Of a DNA stretch of 14,625 nt, positions 13,823 through 14,625 are shown one piece after another; the first letter of the stretch is position 1, and each line of letters starts with the position of its first letter. The notes under the pieces were generated by a model. The model saw only the letters and a list, made by a program, of their open reading frames with translations, made no database searches and was not told the origin of the DNA. This DNA is from Gammaproteobacteria bacterium. Lineage in GTDB: Bacteria > Pseudomonadota > Gammaproteobacteria > Steroidobacterales > MnTg04. The stretch spans positions 1 to 14,625 of the forward strand of contig JAPUHG010000064.1 of NCBI GenBank assembly GCA_027297845.1. The letters are read 5' to 3'. The position numbers and the translations under genes are program-made.

Positions 13823-14389
13823 CTATCCTTCGGCTTTCGCCGTACTGATGACCTCGTGAAGTACCGGGCGGTGTTTTTGCATTTCTTCGGGCGTCAAAGC
13901 GTCCAGTTCATGCGGGAATACCAGCCACGCGGGCGTCTCATGGATACAGTAATCGGGGACCAGGTCGGTCTGGTTGCGCTCGGGCTTGTACCAGGGGACG
14001 GCGACGCGGACATCATCCGGCATGTTGCCACGCGCCCTGCGTTGCAACTCTTCGATCACCGCCACGAGCGTGTGTCCGGTATCGAGCACATCATCGACAA
14101 TCAGCAGGCGATCGTCATGACTAATCCTTTTGATCAGGTAATTCAGGCCGTGGACCTTGACGGCGCTCTCCCGCTGGTCATAACCGGAATAATAAGAGGT
14201 CCGGATCGCGATGTGATCTGTTTCTATGCCACAAAACGAGAGAATTTCCTGGACCGCCATACCGACGGGGGTTCCACCGCGCCAGATTGCGATCATCACG
14301 GTGGGGCGAAACCCGCTCTGAATAATCTTGCTGCCGAGACGAAATGAGTCCTCGAGCAATTCCTGTGCGCTGATGACAATTTTTTCCAC
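13823..14389 (-). CDS. Purine-type phosphoribosyltransferase (hypoxanthine/xanthine-guanine PRTase-like)
   Basis: A 188-residue type I phosphoribosyltransferase, which would join a nucleobase to PRPP in salvage. The pyrophosphate loop is WRGG at 36-39. The PRPP-binding motif is LLIVDDVLDTGHTL (95-108), with Asp99, Asp100 and the flexible-loop region upstream (IRTSYYSGYDQRESAVKVHG). The C-terminal hood has PWYKPERNQTDLVPDYC and ETPAWLVFPHELDA, where the aromatic residues may stack on the base. The length and hood resemble bacterial hypoxanthine or xanthine-guanine enzymes, but the base cannot be fixed from sequence. The start is GTG at 14389, with a weak GAAG upstream. A clear paralogue starts 76 bases away in the opposite direction. 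It is convergent with comM. Confidence 0.88.
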   Translation of the reverse strand: MEKIVISAQELLEDSFRLGSKIIQSGFRPTVMIAIWRGGTPVGMAVQEILSFCGIETDHIAIRTSYYSGYDQRESAVKVHGLNYLIKRISHDDRLLIVDDVLDTGHTLVAVIEELQRRARGNMPDDVRVAVPWYKPERNQTDLVPDYCIHETPAWLVFPHELDALTPEEMQKHRPVLHEVISTAKAEG

Positions 14390-14416
14390 GAATCTTCGCT
14401 GGTCTTTATTAGTCGC

Positions 14417-14422
14417 TATAAT
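14417..14422 (+). promoter_or_regulatory. -10 box of the divergent phosphoribosyltransferase promoter
   Basis: A perfect TATAAT in the 76-base gap between the two divergent phosphoribosyltransferase genes, 43 bases before the right-hand GTG. The hexamer 16 bases upstream, TTCGCT (14395-14400), is a poor -35. On the other strand TTGGCA (14427-14432) and TAATAA (14406-14411) are 15 bases apart and might serve the left-hand gene, giving overlapping promoters; that leader would be very short, so the - strand promoter is doubtful. Confidence 0.4.
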
Positions 14423-14465
14423 GTTTTGCCAATACTACCGCACAGACCGACTGGCATCGACAACA

Positions 14466-14625
14466 GTGAAAAAAAGGTTCATAGAAGCGACTGACCTGTT
14501 GCTGGATTCCTTCAGGCTCGCCGTCAAAATATACGAGGCCGGATTCAGGCCGGATTACCTGGTTGGTGTCTGGCGCGGCGGCAGCGCGGTGGGGATCGCG
14601 GTCCAGGAAGGGCTCGAGAATTTTG
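14466..14625 (+). CDS. Second phosphoribosyltransferase, paralogue of its divergent neighbour (5' part, cut by window)
   Basis: An open frame runs from GTG 14466 to the end of the window, 53 codons. Its protein, starting KKRFIEATDLLLDSFRLAVK, is clearly related to the divergent neighbour at 13823-14389. Over the first 52 residues, about half are identical without gaps, including LLxDSFRL, GFRP, WRGG and VGxAVQE. The WRGG pyrophosphate loop is present; the PRPP motif lies beyond the window. The alignment from residue 1 also supports the GTG start, although no ribosome binding site stands out. By homology it is a purine-type phosphoribosyltransferase; its base specificity is unknown and may differ from that of the neighbour. 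Confidence 0.8.
   Translation, partial: MKKRFIEATDLLLDSFRLAVKIYEAGFRPDYLVGVWRGGSAVGIAVQEGLENF

Noticed and set aside
1..14625. CRISPR array, transposon, phage or toxin-antitoxin module
   Set aside because: No spaced direct repeats, transposase or integrase motifs, terminal inverted repeats or small paired genes are visible; base composition looks even across the window.

Overview
This is a protein-coding, moderately GC-rich bacterial chromosome segment from a gammaproteobacterium. The evidence is the hemC-hemD-hemX-hemY order, an AlgZ/AlgR-type two-component pair just upstream of hemC (an arrangement known from Pseudomonas), and a glnK / ubiK / comM(yifB) neighbourhood that also resembles Pseudomonas. 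The protein sequences look like those of a deep-branching or marine relative (Woeseiaceae or Chromatiales-like) rather than Pseudomonas itself. That placement is inference. I see no insertion sequences, phage genes, CRISPR arrays, tRNAs or rRNAs, and no gene-free stretch longer than about 140 bases.

Layout. Left end (+ strand): the C-terminal part of ubiD (ubiquinone synthesis), then a stand-alone ParA/MinD-like ATPase with its own ribosome binding site and a probable terminator. Next comes a long run of eight genes on the - strand, read from about 10064 down to 1283: speA (arginine decarboxylase), a beta-hydroxyacid dehydrogenase, an algZ-like sensor kinase, an algR-like LytTR regulator, hemC, hemD, hemX and hemY. 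Four junctions in this run are 4-base stop/start overlaps, three of them GTGA. The main break is a gap of about 140 bases between hemD and hemX that holds a strong 14-bp hairpin. Divergent from speA on the + strand is speE (spermidine synthase). The two genes share a 128-base region whose two TATAAT boxes face away from each other and lie exactly symmetrically about a GC-rich 12-bp palindrome.

To the right of speE lie a small exported DUF4124 protein and the nitrogen-signalling protein GlnK (both - strand, probably one transcript), then ubiK and comM (+ strand). The window ends with two divergent, paralogous purine-type phosphoribosyltransferase genes, the second cut by the window edge.

Functionally the window combines polyamine synthesis (SpeA makes agmatine, SpeE makes spermidine), the middle steps of tetrapyrrole synthesis (HemC, HemD) with the membrane proteins HemX/HemY, ubiquinone synthesis (UbiD, UbiK), nitrogen sensing (GlnK), DNA processing in transformation (ComM) and nucleobase salvage. 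Most of it is housekeeping. I do not see a clear new multi-gene system. The points most worth a second look are the symmetric speA/speE promoter, the hemD-hemX hairpin, the divergent phosphoribosyltransferase paralogues and the orphan ParA.
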